The notes: a model not told the origin generated them from the letters alone. Positions 36,521-45,855 are shown, counted from the first letter of the stretch. The stretch is DNA of 64,000 bases from Capnocytophaga catalasegens (GCF_026005215.1 NZ_BPMA01000012.1:124001-188000), one strand, 5' to 3'. Numbers and translations are program-made.

Positions 36521-37264
36521 ATGAAAAATAAACGATTAGAATTTAATTTCCAACGGTTATGGAATAGCGAATATTCCTTAATCGTGGAGCGAATCATAGA
36601 AATGGTGAAACGGCATAATCCCGAGTCGTTACAACTCAAACGCCCTTATGAGGCATTGGCAGCTTACAAAGACGATTTGGCTAAGATTGAAAAACAAGTC
36701 AAAGTCAGCGGATTTACTGCCGAGCTGAGCGAGTTAGACAATCTTCGTGACCGCATAACGAGCTATCTTTTCACACAGATACAATCGCTCAAACGATTGG
36801 AGATTGCCCCCTATTCGGAAAATGCTAAAATTTTAGAACAGTTTTTTACCTCTTACGGATATAATCGCAATCTGATTCGTGAAAACTACACCTCGCAGAC
36901 CGATAACACTAAAAAAATGCTGGGGGCAATTGCCAAAGATACAGCCGTTCAGAATGCTTTTGATGCACTGCACCTGACAGACCTTCTTACGCGGTTAGGC
37001 AAGGCGAATACGGATTTCGATACGTTATTTCGCACACGTAATACCGAACTCTCGCAAGTGCCTGATGTGAATATCAAAAACATTCGTGCCGAAGTAGATC
37101 AAGTACTCACCAAGCTATTTACCGCTATCGAATTCTGCAAGGAGGAGTATCCCGACAAAGATTACCTCCCGCTAATTAACGAGCTTACGGAACTTTTAAA
37201 CTATCATAAAGCCCAAATAAAAGCTCGTAAAGGAAAGAAAAACAACGAAAACAAATCTCAATAA
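36521..37264 (+). CDS. Probable DUF6261 family protein
   Basis: The 247-residue product is soluble, highly helical and charged, without signal peptide or lipobox, in contrast with all its neighbours. It opens KNKRLEFNFQRLWNSEYSL and ends with a basic tail (KARKGKKNNENKSQ). I think it belongs to DUF6261, a Bacteroidota family often found in several copies per genome, but the assignment is from memory. Its base composition looks richer in G and C than its neighbours. It sits directly behind the 41-bp repeat array and splits the run of PUL lipoproteins, which suggests insertion rather than a role in glycan use. Confidence 0.6.
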   Translation: MKNKRLEFNFQRLWNSEYSLIVERIIEMVKRHNPESLQLKRPYEALAAYKDDLAKIEKQVKVSGFTAELSELDNLRDRITSYLFTQIQSLKRLEIAPYSENAKILEQFFTSYGYNRNLIRENYTSQTDNTKKMLGAIAKDTAVQNAFDALHLTDLLTRLGKANTDFDTLFRTRNTELSQVPDVNIKNIRAEVDQVLTKLFTAIEFCKEEYPDKDYLPLINELTELLNYHKAQIKARKGKKNNENKSQ

Positions 37265-37332
37265 TGATAGGTATAAAGGATTTAGTTGGAGCGTTTTTCA
37301 ATACAATTTTTTAATGATTTAATAGAAAAAAA

Positions 37333-38727
37333 ATGAAAAAAATAACATATTTAATAGTAGCAACAGGGCTATTATGGGCTTGTTCTAAAGAAATAGAAAT
37401 CCAAAAGAATACAGACCTTTCTTGGGAAGTGGATAAGAAAATTCAAGATGATGATATTCGTAATATCATTGGCTATGACCCTCGATTTGATTATGTATAT
37501 TTCCCTGAAACGATTTCTGATATACCGATGCTCTCCTTGGGTGAAGTGCCACTTGTAGGAAAAAACACCAAAACGATTACACTTCAAAAAACTGGAAAAT
37601 CTGTTCAAGAAGATTTGCAAGTAACACTTAGTTATGATGCTTCTATTTTTGAAAGCATAAAAGATAAGTACACAGGATTTGAGCTTGGTGATGCATCATT
37701 GGTTAAAATCAGCGAGAGTACCAAAACGATGACTAAGGAAATGCAATCCGTAACTTTTCAGATTAGTACAGAAAACGATTCAAAGTTAAACAAAAAACTT
37801 ATTATTCCGTTTTCAGTAAAAGCTAATAACGAAAAAGTGAAAGGAGTTACAGGGAAGGATTATTTCGTGGTAAAAATTTTCCCTAAAAAGGTAGAAGTTA
37901 CCCCCGAAGCTACAGAGATAGAAGCGGCTGTTAATATTAAGAACGGAGTCCTTACAATTGCAGATTCTGAAATTAGGGTAACACTTAAAAGCAGTCAAAA
38001 ATTACCTTCTGGGATTAAAGTAGGCTTGGTACGCGATGCTGCATCTTTACCTAATGGAGAAAAGATCGCACCTACTGGCGTAGAAGGAACGCTTCCAAAA
38101 GTAGATTTCGAGGACAGAATGCAAAATATGTCTTTCAATTTGGATATCACTAAGCTCCCTGTTGAGAGAGCATCGTATGTGTTGCCTCTAAAATGGTTGG
38201 TGTATGACAATACGGGCAAGTCTTACGAGTTGAATGATAATGTTATATTGGTAACAATTGGGGTAAAGGATAAAGTCCTTACTGATAATCCAAACAACAG
38301 TGTAGGGTCTAATGGAGCAGCTACGGGAACAAGAGTGCCTTTCTCTGCAATTAGTTTTAAATTCAAGTCGCAAACCAACACAGGACATCCAGAGGCAATG
38401 GTAGATGGAAAAGAAACAGTAGCAAGTTATTTTAATGCCCTTAACCAGTATTTGTATTTCGGGTTTGATAAAGAAAGAATCATAAAATCCATCCGAATCA
38501 AAGCAGCACCTACACATACAATAGGAAGTTGTGCGGTGTATGCATCTTCTGATGACGATTTCAAAGAACAAGGAACTGCTAATTTCACAGAAGTTGGAGG
38601 GATATATACCATTACCTTTAAAGAGTCTATTCCTGTAAAAAATATAGCTCTCGGAGAATTTTTCTCACAAAGAGGCGGTCATTTTGCTTGGTATGAGATT
38701 TATGAAGTAGAGTTCTACGAAGAATAA
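37333..38727 (+). CDS. DUF1735 lipoprotein with discoidin-like C-terminal domain
   Basis: The 464-residue lipoprotein has lipid cysteine Cys17 (LWAC) followed by SKEIEIQ. Two DUF1735-like sandwiches appear to lie in tandem (about 40-180 and 190-310, the second with VERASYVLPLKWLVYD). A C-terminal F5/8 type C-like domain (about 330-464) follows, with HPEAMVDGKETVASYFNA and AWYEIYEVEFYEE. It probably binds host glycans at the surface and may be the fifth member of a Gpd-like set (importer, lid, endoglycosidase and two binding lipoproteins). A strong terminator follows. Confidence 0.8.
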   Translation: MKKITYLIVATGLLWACSKEIEIQKNTDLSWEVDKKIQDDDIRNIIGYDPRFDYVYFPETISDIPMLSLGEVPLVGKNTKTITLQKTGKSVQEDLQVTLSYDASIFESIKDKYTGFELGDASLVKISESTKTMTKEMQSVTFQISTENDSKLNKKLIIPFSVKANNEKVKGVTGKDYFVVKIFPKKVEVTPEATEIEAAVNIKNGVLTIADSEIRVTLKSSQKLPSGIKVGLVRDAASLPNGEKIAPTGVEGTLPKVDFEDRMQNMSFNLDITKLPVERASYVLPLKWLVYDNTGKSYELNDNVILVTIGVKDKVLTDNPNNSVGSNGAATGTRVPFSAISFKFKSQTNTGHPEAMVDGKETVASYFNALNQYLYFGFDKERIIKSIRIKAAPTHTIGSCAVYASSDDDFKEQGTANFTEVGGIYTITFKESIPVKNIALGEFFSQRGGHFAWYEIYEVEFYEE

Positions 38728-38735
38728 AAACAATG

Positions 38736-38776
38736 TCATATCCATTAAAAATGAAATTTTAATGGATATGATTTTT
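38736..38776 (+). terminator. Terminator after the discoidin-like lipoprotein
   Basis: A perfect 15-bp stem, TCATATCCATTAAAA (38736-38750) with TTTTAATGGATATGA (38757-38771), has a six-base loop and five T. Confidence 0.85.
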
Positions 38777-38807
38777 AAAAGCATATTAACATATAATATT
38801 ACTCAAA

Positions 38808-39682
38808 ATGAAAAAAATACTATATTCAATAACCATAATAGGATTTTTGTTTGCCTGTTCTAAAAACGAGATAGAAATCCAAAAAAACACTGACCTTTCT
38901 TGGGAAATAGACAAGAAAATTCAAGATGATGATATCCGTAACCGCATTGGGAAGGATTATGATAAGGTATTGCTCTATTTGGAAGATTCGGATGCAGATA
39001 TAGAGTTTATAAAAATAGGAAACAATGTTTTGGGACTGGTACAAGATCAAGTAACAACTAAAATTCTGCTATCCCAACCCTCCCTATACAGAAGATGTAA
39101 AAGCCACTATAAAATTTGATACTGAAAAAACCAAAGAATATATTCAGAAAAATTCGATCAAAGGTTATAAAGCATTTTCTGAAACCGATGTACAGCTATC
39201 TGATACTGAAATCATCATTCCTAAGGGTGAAACCTCAAAAGAAATTACCTTCACACTTCCATCTGCTCTAAACAATGGCAATTTGGTGGCAATATATACT
39301 TTGGGATTAACCACTCAAAAAGGTGATTTGATTGTGCCAACATCCAAAGCAAGTATAAGTGTAGTCATAGCCGAGAGTGGAAACAACATTGAGAGTTCTT
39401 ACGAGTATAATCCACGCAAAGGTTCAAGAATCGATGGGAAAACAATCACAGCAAACTTTACCAAAGGTACGTTACTATGCTAAAAGTCTAAAAGTTTTTT
39501 CAGATGGTATGGAAATAGGAACTGCACACTTTGACAAAGAATATCAACTAGGCGATAGATATTACACACTCAATTTCAAAAAGCCAATCAAAGCAAGCAG
39601 CCTAACTCTCACAAATTTTGTAAAAGCGGTAGATTTTTCCAATGGAGTTACTTTTGCCGAAATTGATTTCTATCAGGAATAA
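38808..39682 (+). pseudogene. Frameshifted partial copy of the DUF1735/discoidin-like lipoprotein
   Basis: The first frame starts with a lipoprotein signal (LFAC) and then matches the upstream gene almost residue for residue: EIEIQKNTDLSWE, DKKIQDDDIRN. It runs into a stop at about 39119. Between about 39062 and 39085 the sensible reading shifts to the next frame (NPPYTEDVKATIKFDTEKT), which continues to a stop at about 39481. Near 39465 it shifts again to a third frame (RYYAKSLKVFSDGMEIGTA) that ends FAEIDFYQE at 39682. Both shifts are in the same sense, as from one-base insertions. The restored product would be about 290 residues, shorter than its parent. It is probably a dead duplicate, although sequencing error in two places cannot be excluded. 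Confidence 0.8.
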
Positions 39683-39696
39683 CAAATAATACAATA

Positions 39697-39728
39697 TAAA
39701 AAAACTACCCTTTTTGGGTAGTTTTTTT
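39697..39728 (+). terminator. Terminator after the pseudogene
   Basis: AAAACTACCC pairs with GGGTAGTTTT around five T, followed by a T run. Symmetry lets it serve the minus-strand DUF4252 gene as well. Confidence 0.85.
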
Positions 39729-39793
39729 ATTATAATTTCATTGAAAATCTTGAATTTACCTACAAAAATTAGAAGGTTTGAAGTGTTTTTCTA

Positions 39794-40300
39794 TTACTCT
39801 ATTTCGGCTATTTCTTTCGGAAGTTTCATCTTTTGAGCCAAAACAGATAGGTCTTTTAGACTAATATCTCCCAAAAGAGTAAGTAATACAGACTCTTGCG
39901 AAGAATTACTATTGACATACATTAGCAGTTCTGAAAAATGGTCTGCATTTTTTCCTTCTCTAACAAAAAACTTCACATTGCTCGTCTTGTCTTTCACTCG
40001 TACCAACTCTTGAAGAGAAGCCGATTTTTGATAAGAACTTACATCTGCTCGCATCTGTTCGGCAATTTTTCTATTCTGTGTTGTATAGATTTTAAGTCCT
40101 GTAAGTTTTTTAGCTATTTGCATAAACTCTTGGGTTTCTGTATCTGTGGCTTCTATTTTTGAAAACATTTCAAACATTTTCTTAGAAACCTCTATTACTT
40201 CTACATCTTCTTTGTCTGCGTACTTATCAAACAAAGATTGTGAAAAAGTAGTAAAACTACATAAAATTAGTCCTATACCGAATATTCTTTTTAGTTTCAT
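39794..40300 (-). CDS. DUF4252 domain-containing exported protein
   Basis: The 168-residue product has a signal peptide (about 1-20, ending TFSQS) and a mature part with VIEVSKKMFEMFSKI and LKIYTTQNRKIAEQM, which I recognise as DUF4252, a family common in Bacteroidota. Some relatives are encoded next to ECF sigma factors, but none is seen here. No lipid cysteine follows the signal (a Cys at 14 is inside the hydrophobic core), so the protein is probably periplasmic. Function is unknown. Confidence 0.8.
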   Translation of the reverse strand: MKLKRIFGIGLILCSFTTFSQSLFDKYADKEDVEVIEVSKKMFEMFSKIEATDTETQEFMQIAKKLTGLKIYTTQNRKIAEQMRADVSSYQKSASLQELVRVKDKTSNVKFFVREGKNADHFSELLMYVNSNSSQESVLLTLLGDISLKDLSVLAQKMKLPKEIAEIE

Positions 40301-40347
40301 ATGTTTTTTTATTATTATATAACAAATTTCTTGCCAAATTACAAAAA

Positions 40348-41292
40348 TTAAATTTTTTCTTTTATTTTATATCGTTTTTCTTTTTCTTTGGTACGAAGAA
40401 TAATTTCTCCTAAAAATCCTGCCAAGAAAAATTGCGTCCCAATAATCATTGTAGCCAATGCAATATAAAACTCTGGACGATTAGTTATCAATCGATTATA
40501 CGGATTTATAAATAATTTGTCAATTCCCATATATGTAGCAAAACACAATCCAATAAAAAACATCAATACGCCCAAAGCTCCAAACAAATGCATAGGTTGT
40601 TTGCCAAAACGCGAAATAAAACTGATAGTTAGTAAATCTAAAAATCCGTTTATAAATCGATTTAATCCGAATTTGGTTTTGCCATATTTGCGTGCCTGAT
40701 GCTGTACAACTTTTTCTGTAATTCTCTCAAAACCAGCATTTTTGGCAAGTACTGGTATGTATCTGTGCATCTCTCCGTGTACATCTATATTCTTAATCAC
40801 CGAACTATGATAGGCTTTGAGCCCACAATTAAAGTCGTGAAGTTGGAGTCCTGAGGTTTTTCGTGCCGCCCAGTTAAAAAGTTTGGAAGGTAGATTTTTG
40901 GTGAGTTTGTGGTCATAACGTTTTTTCTTCCACCCTGAAACCAAATCCCATTTTTCATCAATAATCATTTGATACAGAGTAGGTATTTCATCAGGACTAT
41001 CTTGCAAATCGGCATCCATTGTAATAATTACTTCGCCTTTGGCTTGTTTGAATCCAGCGTTGAGTGCTTGTGATTTTCCAAAATTGCGCCGAAAACGAAT
41101 TGCTTTTACATTTTTATCTTTTTCATTGAGTTTTTTTATCACTTCCCACGATTGATCTTTGCTCCCATCATCAACAAAAATAATTTCGTAAGAGAGACCT
41201 CTTGCTTGTACCACATTGGCAATCCAAGAGTATAGCTCTTCGAGCGATTCTTCTTCATTGAGTAGTGGAATAATTATAGATAATTGCTTCAT
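40348..41292 (-). CDS. Glycosyltransferase family 2 with C-terminal membrane helices
   Basis: The 314-residue protein begins QLSIIIPLLNEEESLEELYS and has the GT-A motifs FVDDGSKDQSWE and ITMDADLQDSPDE (the DxD metal site), then HDFNCGLKAY. Two hydrophobic helices (about 232-255 and 272-295) anchor the C-terminus. This is the layout of DPM1/ArnC/GtrB-type enzymes that load a sugar on polyprenyl phosphate. The acceptor pathway is not evident locally. A -7 box (TATATTTG on the minus strand) lies at 41296-41303, immediately before the start. Confidence 0.9.
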   Translation of the reverse strand: MKQLSIIIPLLNEEESLEELYSWIANVVQARGLSYEIIFVDDGSKDQSWEVIKKLNEKDKNVKAIRFRRNFGKSQALNAGFKQAKGEVIITMDADLQDSPDEIPTLYQMIIDEKWDLVSGWKKKRYDHKLTKNLPSKLFNWAARKTSGLQLHDFNCGLKAYHSSVIKNIDVHGEMHRYIPVLAKNAGFERITEKVVQHQARKYGKTKFGLNRFINGFLDLLTISFISRFGKQPMHLFGALGVLMFFIGLCFATYMGIDKLFINPYNRLITNRPEFYIALATMIIGTQFFLAGFLGEIILRTKEKEKRYKIKEKI

Positions 41293-41295
41293 TTA

Positions 41296-41303
41296 CAAAT
41301 ATA
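41296..41303 (-). promoter_or_regulatory. -7 promoter box for the GT2 gene
   Basis: The minus strand reads TATATTTG, ending four bases before the GT2 ATG at 41292. A transcript from here would be almost leaderless. Confidence 0.45.
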
Positions 41304-41855
41304 TTAAAATCTTTTTTGTGTAAGTTTCATCAGTGCCGACATTCCCAAAGAAATAAAAAAACCAAAAAATAAATTACTTACAAGCGATAAATTGAATTGC
41401 ATAAAAGGCGTGCTACTTTTCTGCATATTTTGCTTAACTTGTAAGAGTTCCTTTTCGGTCATTTCAGGATATAATGCTTGTTGTTGTTCTAATTGTAACT
41501 CCATTGTTTTCTGTAAAAATTGGGTATCCAAATACGTAATAAGAACCACCTGATAAACAGCTATAAGCAAAGCTCCTACAAGCGTTATTCCTATACCTAT
41601 TTTGAGTATCTGCGAAAAACGAAAATGATGGTGTGAAGAAAAAGTAATTTTTTCTTTTCGAAATGCTCTTTGAGCAAAATAAATGCCCAATCCTATGCAA
41701 AAAAGCATTAGGAAAATAGGTATAATACCAAAAATAATTCGGGATATTATCGTGTTTTGATAAAGAAATCCGCCAAAAAATTGCACTAATGACAAACCTA
41801 CTGACAAACCTCCGAAAAACAATCCGTAAGTGAAAATTATTTTCCTTGTATTCAT
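41304..41855 (-). CDS. DUF4199 domain-containing membrane protein
   Basis: The 183-residue product has four predicted membrane helices (about 7-28, 34-58, 80-105, 155-175). It has a charged, glutamine-rich loop between the third and fourth (LQEKTMELQLEQQQALYPE region). The pattern fits DUF4199, a small Bacteroidota membrane family of unknown function that is frequently next to a DPM1-like GT2 gene, as here (11 bp away). A -7 box reads TATCTTTG on the minus strand at 41889-41896. Confidence 0.78.
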   Translation of the reverse strand: MNTRKIIFTYGLFFGGLSVGLSLVQFFGGFLYQNTIISRIIFGIIPIFLMLFCIGLGIYFAQRAFRKEKITFSSHHHFRFSQILKIGIGITLVGALLIAVYQVVLITYLDTQFLQKTMELQLEQQQALYPEMTEKELLQVKQNMQKSSTPFMQFNLSLVSNLFFGFFISLGMSALMKLTQKRF

Positions 41856-41888
41856 AACGCAATTAGAATAATATCATTTTGTTTTCTG

Positions 41889-41896
41889 CAAAGATA
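41889..41896 (-). promoter_or_regulatory. -7 promoter box for the DUF4199 gene
   Basis: The minus strand reads TATCTTTG, 33 bases before the ATG at 41855. Confidence 0.5.
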
Positions 41897-41941
41897 TTAA
41901 AAAAATATAAATTTTGAATATATAAAGATACGATTTGTACA

Positions 41942-41972
41942 AAAAAGCCACTCCCATAAGAGTGGCTTTTGG
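41942..41972 (-). terminator. Terminator after the DUF2853 gene
   Basis: AAAAGCCACTC pairs with GAGTGGCTTTT around six bases, with T runs. It ends the run of minus-strand genes from DJ-1 to DUF2853. Confidence 0.85.
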
Positions 41973-41990
41973 TATTGAACACAATTTTTT

Positions 41991-42332
41991 TTATTTATAG
42001 ACACTTTCTTTTTTGAAGTGCTTAGTTAGTAAGTAATACATAACCGCACGATATTTTTGGCGGTTCGATTTACCATATTGTTCAATAACAGCTTCGATAC
42101 CTTTGTCAAGCTCTGGGCTGTCTTTTAGTCCTAATTTTTTGATTAGGAAATTTTGCTTCACACGGTCAAGCTCTGCTTGGTCGGTTGAAGAAACCGTCGA
42201 TGCATCAGCATTGTAGATTGAAGGACCACATCCAATAGTTACTTTGGTTAGCAAATCAAGGTCTGCTGTTACGCCACATTTTTCTTTCAAATCAGCAGCG
42301 TACTTTGTAATTAGTTCATCTCTTTTACTCAT
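41991..42332 (-). CDS. DUF2853 family protein
   Basis: The 113-residue soluble protein contains LDLLTKVTIGCGPSIYNADA and KYRAVMYYLLTKHF, which I recognise as DUF2853, a small cytoplasmic family without known function. It is the last gene before a terminator and follows menD by 39 bp on the same strand, so it is likely part of that transcript. Confidence 0.82.
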   Translation of the reverse strand: MSKRDELITKYAADLKEKCGVTADLDLLTKVTIGCGPSIYNADASTVSSTDQAELDRVKQNFLIKKLGLKDSPELDKGIEAVIEQYGKSNRQKYRAVMYYLLTKHFKKESVYK

Positions 42333-42371
42333 ACTAAATTGTATTAAAAAATTATTTGGCGAAATTTACGG

Positions 42372-44042
42372 CTATTTTTTTAAATATGAAAAATATTCGA
42401 GTAAAATTTTATCATTTATTTTCCGTGGAGTGAAAACTTCAAGCAATTTAGGGCATTGCGAAGGATTGAAAAAATCTGCTAATGCCATTTTTGTTGTTGG
42501 TAAATCGCTTGCCTTAGTATATTCCCACCCATACATTTGGCATAGATATTCAGCAGAAAGTCCATGGGGTGTTTCAAAAAAAGATTCAAAAACGGGTAAT
42601 TCTTTATCAGTAGGCAGTATTCGGAAAATTCCTCCTCCGTCATTATTTATCAAAATCAAGCGAAAATTAGTCGGGGTATATGCACACCAAAGTGCATTAC
42701 TATTGTAGAAAAAACTCAAATCACCCGTTATAAAAATTGTGGGTTTTGAGTTTATTATTGACGCTCCAATCGCTGTTGATGTGCTTCCATCAATACCGCT
42801 TGTCCCTCGATTACAGAAAACTTCCCACGAACTTTTCGAAGGAAAAAGCTGCGCATATCGAATGGCTGAGCTATTGCTTATCTGTACCTGGTATTCTTGC
42901 CCTATGGATTGAAAAATAGCTTGATAAACAGCCATATCCGAATACGGAATATTGCTAAGATATGCTTCTCTTTTCTGGTAAATATTCTGAATAAAATTTT
43001 GCCAAAATGGTTTATATTCTGATGAAACAATGGGTAACTCCTCTCCTATTTGTTCAAAAAAAGATTCAATATCTGTTTTGAAATGATGCGTCAGGCAAAA
43101 ATAGGTATCATATCCTACATACGGGTCAATATGATAATGTGATTTGGGGCGATTCTCTCGTAAAAATTCTTTTATTTTTTTAGAAACAATCATTCCTCCA
43201 AAAGAAATTAGCATTTCGGGACGCAATTTCTCTTTTAAAAATGTATCAACCTCAACAGGAACAAGTAATGTATCTATCATCTGAAAATGAGACGAATGAA
43301 CCATATTAGATGTCGTTTCGGTCAGAACAATAACTGAGGGGTCTTGACTGAGAAACTCAACCCATTTCTGTGCCAACGAATTGGGTTTCAGCGTACCGAC
43401 CAATATCATTTTCTTTGTTGCCGTAGCCCAATCCGAAAGAAAATGCTGTATATATGCCTCTGATAATTTTTCTTTTTCTCTTACATTCGTCTGATTTTCA
43501 AAAGGTAACAATGTATATGTTGTTCTGTAAAGCGGTTCTTCAAAAGGTACATTGATATGTACAGGCAATTGTTTTTCAAAAGCAATATTGAGTGCTTTAT
43601 TAAGTTCTTCTTCGTTATATTTTAGTAAATTAGTTTGTTCAGAAAGATTGGCATTATATATTGTATGATTTGCCAATACATTGACTTGTCGAATAGTTTG
43701 CCCATCGCCAATGTCAATTTTATCCGTAGGTCTATCGGCAGAAATAACCACTAGTGGGGTATTGCTATAAAATGCCTCACTTACAGCTGGATAATAATTA
43801 AGTACTGCCGACCCCGATGTACACACAACTGCCACAGGTTTAGAAAGTTGTTGCGATATACCAAGAGCGAAAAAACCTGCCGAACGCTCATCAACAATAC
43901 TATAACACGTAAAAAAAGAATCTGTTGTAAAGCCAATAGTTAATGGAGCATTACGCGAGCCAGGTGACAATACAATATGCCTAATGTTTTTGGCTTTGCA
44001 TGCCAAAACAATTTGCTGTGCCAAAGGAATTTCTGGGTACAT
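42372..44042 (-). CDS. menD: 2-succinyl-5-enolpyruvyl-6-hydroxy-3-cyclohexene-1-carboxylate synthase
   Basis: The 556-residue thiamine-diphosphate enzyme has the MenD N-terminal pattern HIVLSPGSRNAPLTIGF, the VDERSAGFFALG segment with the cofactor-activating glutamate, and VVCTSGSAVLNYYPAV. The C-terminal half has FCNRGTSGIDGSTSTAIGAS and the metal/ThDP motif FITGDLSFFYNSNALW...NNDGGGIF. It acts in menaquinone synthesis from isochorismate. No other men gene is in this window. It lies between the ClC gene (19 bp upstream) and DUF2853. Confidence 0.95.
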   Translation of the reverse strand: MYPEIPLAQQIVLACKAKNIRHIVLSPGSRNAPLTIGFTTDSFFTCYSIVDERSAGFFALGISQQLSKPVAVVCTSGSAVLNYYPAVSEAFYSNTPLVVISADRPTDKIDIGDGQTIRQVNVLANHTIYNANLSEQTNLLKYNEEELNKALNIAFEKQLPVHINVPFEEPLYRTTYTLLPFENQTNVREKEKLSEAYIQHFLSDWATATKKMILVGTLKPNSLAQKWVEFLSQDPSVIVLTETTSNMVHSSHFQMIDTLLVPVEVDTFLKEKLRPEMLISFGGMIVSKKIKEFLRENRPKSHYHIDPYVGYDTYFCLTHHFKTDIESFFEQIGEELPIVSSEYKPFWQNFIQNIYQKREAYLSNIPYSDMAVYQAIFQSIGQEYQVQISNSSAIRYAQLFPSKSSWEVFCNRGTSGIDGSTSTAIGASIINSKPTIFITGDLSFFYNSNALWCAYTPTNFRLILINNDGGGIFRILPTDKELPVFESFFETPHGLSAEYLCQMYGWEYTKASDLPTTKMALADFFNPSQCPKLLEVFTPRKINDKILLEYFSYLKK

Positions 44043-44061
44043 AATTATAATTTTGAGATAT

Positions 44062-45855
44062 TTATTGTGTGAAATAAATAAGCTTTCTCCGATAAACGGT
44101 TAGTAGTTTCGATTTGGAAATAAATCCGAAGTACTTTCCTTGTTGAACAACAGGCAAGTTCCAAGCACTGGTTCTTTGAAATTTGTCCATTACATCAGCC
44201 ATTTTATCTTTCTCTAAGTGTATAATAGCTGGTGGGGGTTGCATCATTTCAAGTGCAGGAATTTTCTCATACAATGAGGTTTCAAACATCAGATGGCGAA
44301 TATCATCTAATAAGATAATTCCTTCCAAAGTTTGCTTTTCTCTGTCCAATACAGGAAATATATTACGATTAGATACTCGTATAGCTTGATTGACAATATC
44401 GCCTAACTTCATATCAGTATAAACAGGTACAAAATTCTTTTCTATAACGGACTCTATCTCCATCAATGTCAATATAGCTTGGTCTTTATTTTGGGTTATT
44501 AACTCTCCTTTTCGCCCTAATTCTTTGGTATAGATGGAATAGGTATTAAAATATTTTGCTACCGAATAAGCCACAGCAGCAGTAAGCATTGCTGGAACAA
44601 AGAGTTTATACCCTCCAGTTACTTCGGCAATTAAGAAGATAGCTGTAAGTGGTGCGTGTAGTACACCGGTCATAAGAGCAGTCATGCCAACCAGCGTGAA
44701 GTTGGGTAAGTTGGCTTGATAGGGTAAAAAGTTTAACTGATTGATAATTCGTCCAAAACAATTGCCCATTATAGCTCCCATAAAAAGCGATGGAGAAAAT
44801 ATTCCCCCTACACCACCTGCTCCAAAGGTAAGCGAACTGGCTATAATCTTGAAAAAAACTAAACTTCCTAAGAGAATAATCACTATCCACGGATTGGTCA
44901 AATCCCAATTAAAGATATTTTCTTTGAGCGAAAATTCAGGATGTCCTTCTTTGAGGTGGTTGATAATTTCGTGTCCTTCTCCATAGAGAGGAGGCATTAG
45001 AAAAACTAATACTCCCAAAAGGCTTCCTCCGATAACAATACGTAGTGCATTTGACTTCATTTTAGAAAAAATAGCACCTATTTTCTCATAGACGAATGAT
45101 ACATATGCCGACATCAACCCCCCGATGATGCCTAACAAGATATAAAAAGGGATATCTTTGAGTTGAAAAATTCCTTGTACATTGATAGGAATTAGTACTG
45201 CATTGCCAAAAAAGAAGTACGAAGTCAAAACTCCTGAGAGCGAAGCAATGAATAAAGGTACTAATGATGAAAGAGTAAGATCTAAACCAAATACTTCAAT
45301 AGCGAATAATATCGCTGCCAAAGGTACTTTGAATATAGCCGCTAATGCTCCTGCACAGGCACACGCCAAAAGTAGCATTCGGTCAGACTGATTGATATGA
45401 AAGAAGCGAGCTAAATTGGAACTTATTCCTGCACCAGTTACTACCATCGGGCCTTCAAGCCCAACAGAACCACCGAAACCTACCGTTATAGGAGCTGTTA
45501 GAAGGCTACCATACGCCTGATATCGCTTCATAATGCCTTTGTTCTTAGCTACTGCCGACAATACAGAAGGTACTCCGTGGCTTACACTATGTCTTATAAT
45601 ATACTTTTTGACCAAAAAGACAATAAAAAAACCAATTATCGGGAAGATAAAATAAAACCCATAGTTAATATACTTGACAATATTTCCTTCTAAAACCCAT
45701 TGTATAAAATGCGTAAAGGAACGCATAACCAAAGCGGCTACCCCCGAAGCTATTCCTGAAACGGCACTAAGTATTAGAATAAAATGCCGATTGGAAATAT
45801 GCTTGGCTCTCCATATTAGTAAGCGCTTATACCAAGGTTGATTTTTTTTATACAT
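44062..45855 (-). CDS. ClC family chloride channel or H+/Cl- antiporter with CBS pair
   Basis: The 597-residue protein has about twelve membrane helices with ClC selectivity motifs. GGSVGLEGPMV contains the gating glutamate, and LTFGAGGVGGIFSPSLFMGA is the second motif. HRLT-like regions near VLHAPLTAIFLIAEVTGGY complete the pore. The C-terminal 130 residues form two CBS domains (about 460-585), which bind nucleotides in relatives. It mediates anion flux across the inner membrane. It lies within the DJ-1 - pyrF - ClC - menD run, 34 bp after pyrF. Confidence 0.94.
   Translation of the reverse strand: MYKKNQPWYKRLLIWRAKHISNRHFILILSAVSGIASGVAALVMRSFTHFIQWVLEGNIVKYINYGFYFIFPIIGFFIVFLVKKYIIRHSVSHGVPSVLSAVAKNKGIMKRYQAYGSLLTAPITVGFGGSVGLEGPMVVTGAGISSNLARFFHINQSDRMLLLACACAGALAAIFKVPLAAILFAIEVFGLDLTLSSLVPLFIASLSGVLTSYFFFGNAVLIPINVQGIFQLKDIPFYILLGIIGGLMSAYVSFVYEKIGAIFSKMKSNALRIVIGGSLLGVLVFLMPPLYGEGHEIINHLKEGHPEFSLKENIFNWDLTNPWIVIILLGSLVFFKIIASSLTFGAGGVGGIFSPSLFMGAIMGNCFGRIINQLNFLPYQANLPNFTLVGMTALMTGVLHAPLTAIFLIAEVTGGYKLFVPAMLTAAVAYSVAKYFNTYSIYTKELGRKGELITQNKDQAILTLMEIESVIEKNFVPVYTDMKLGDIVNQAIRVSNRNIFPVLDREKQTLEGIILLDDIRHLMFETSLYEKIPALEMMQPPPAIIHLEKDKMADVMDKFQRTSAWNLPVVQQGKYFGFISKSKLLTVYRRKLIYFTQ

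Noticed and set aside
38808-39682. Programmed frameshifting to make one product
   Set aside because: Two separate shifts would be needed, with no slippery heptamer or stimulatory structure evident. Decay of a duplicate is simpler.
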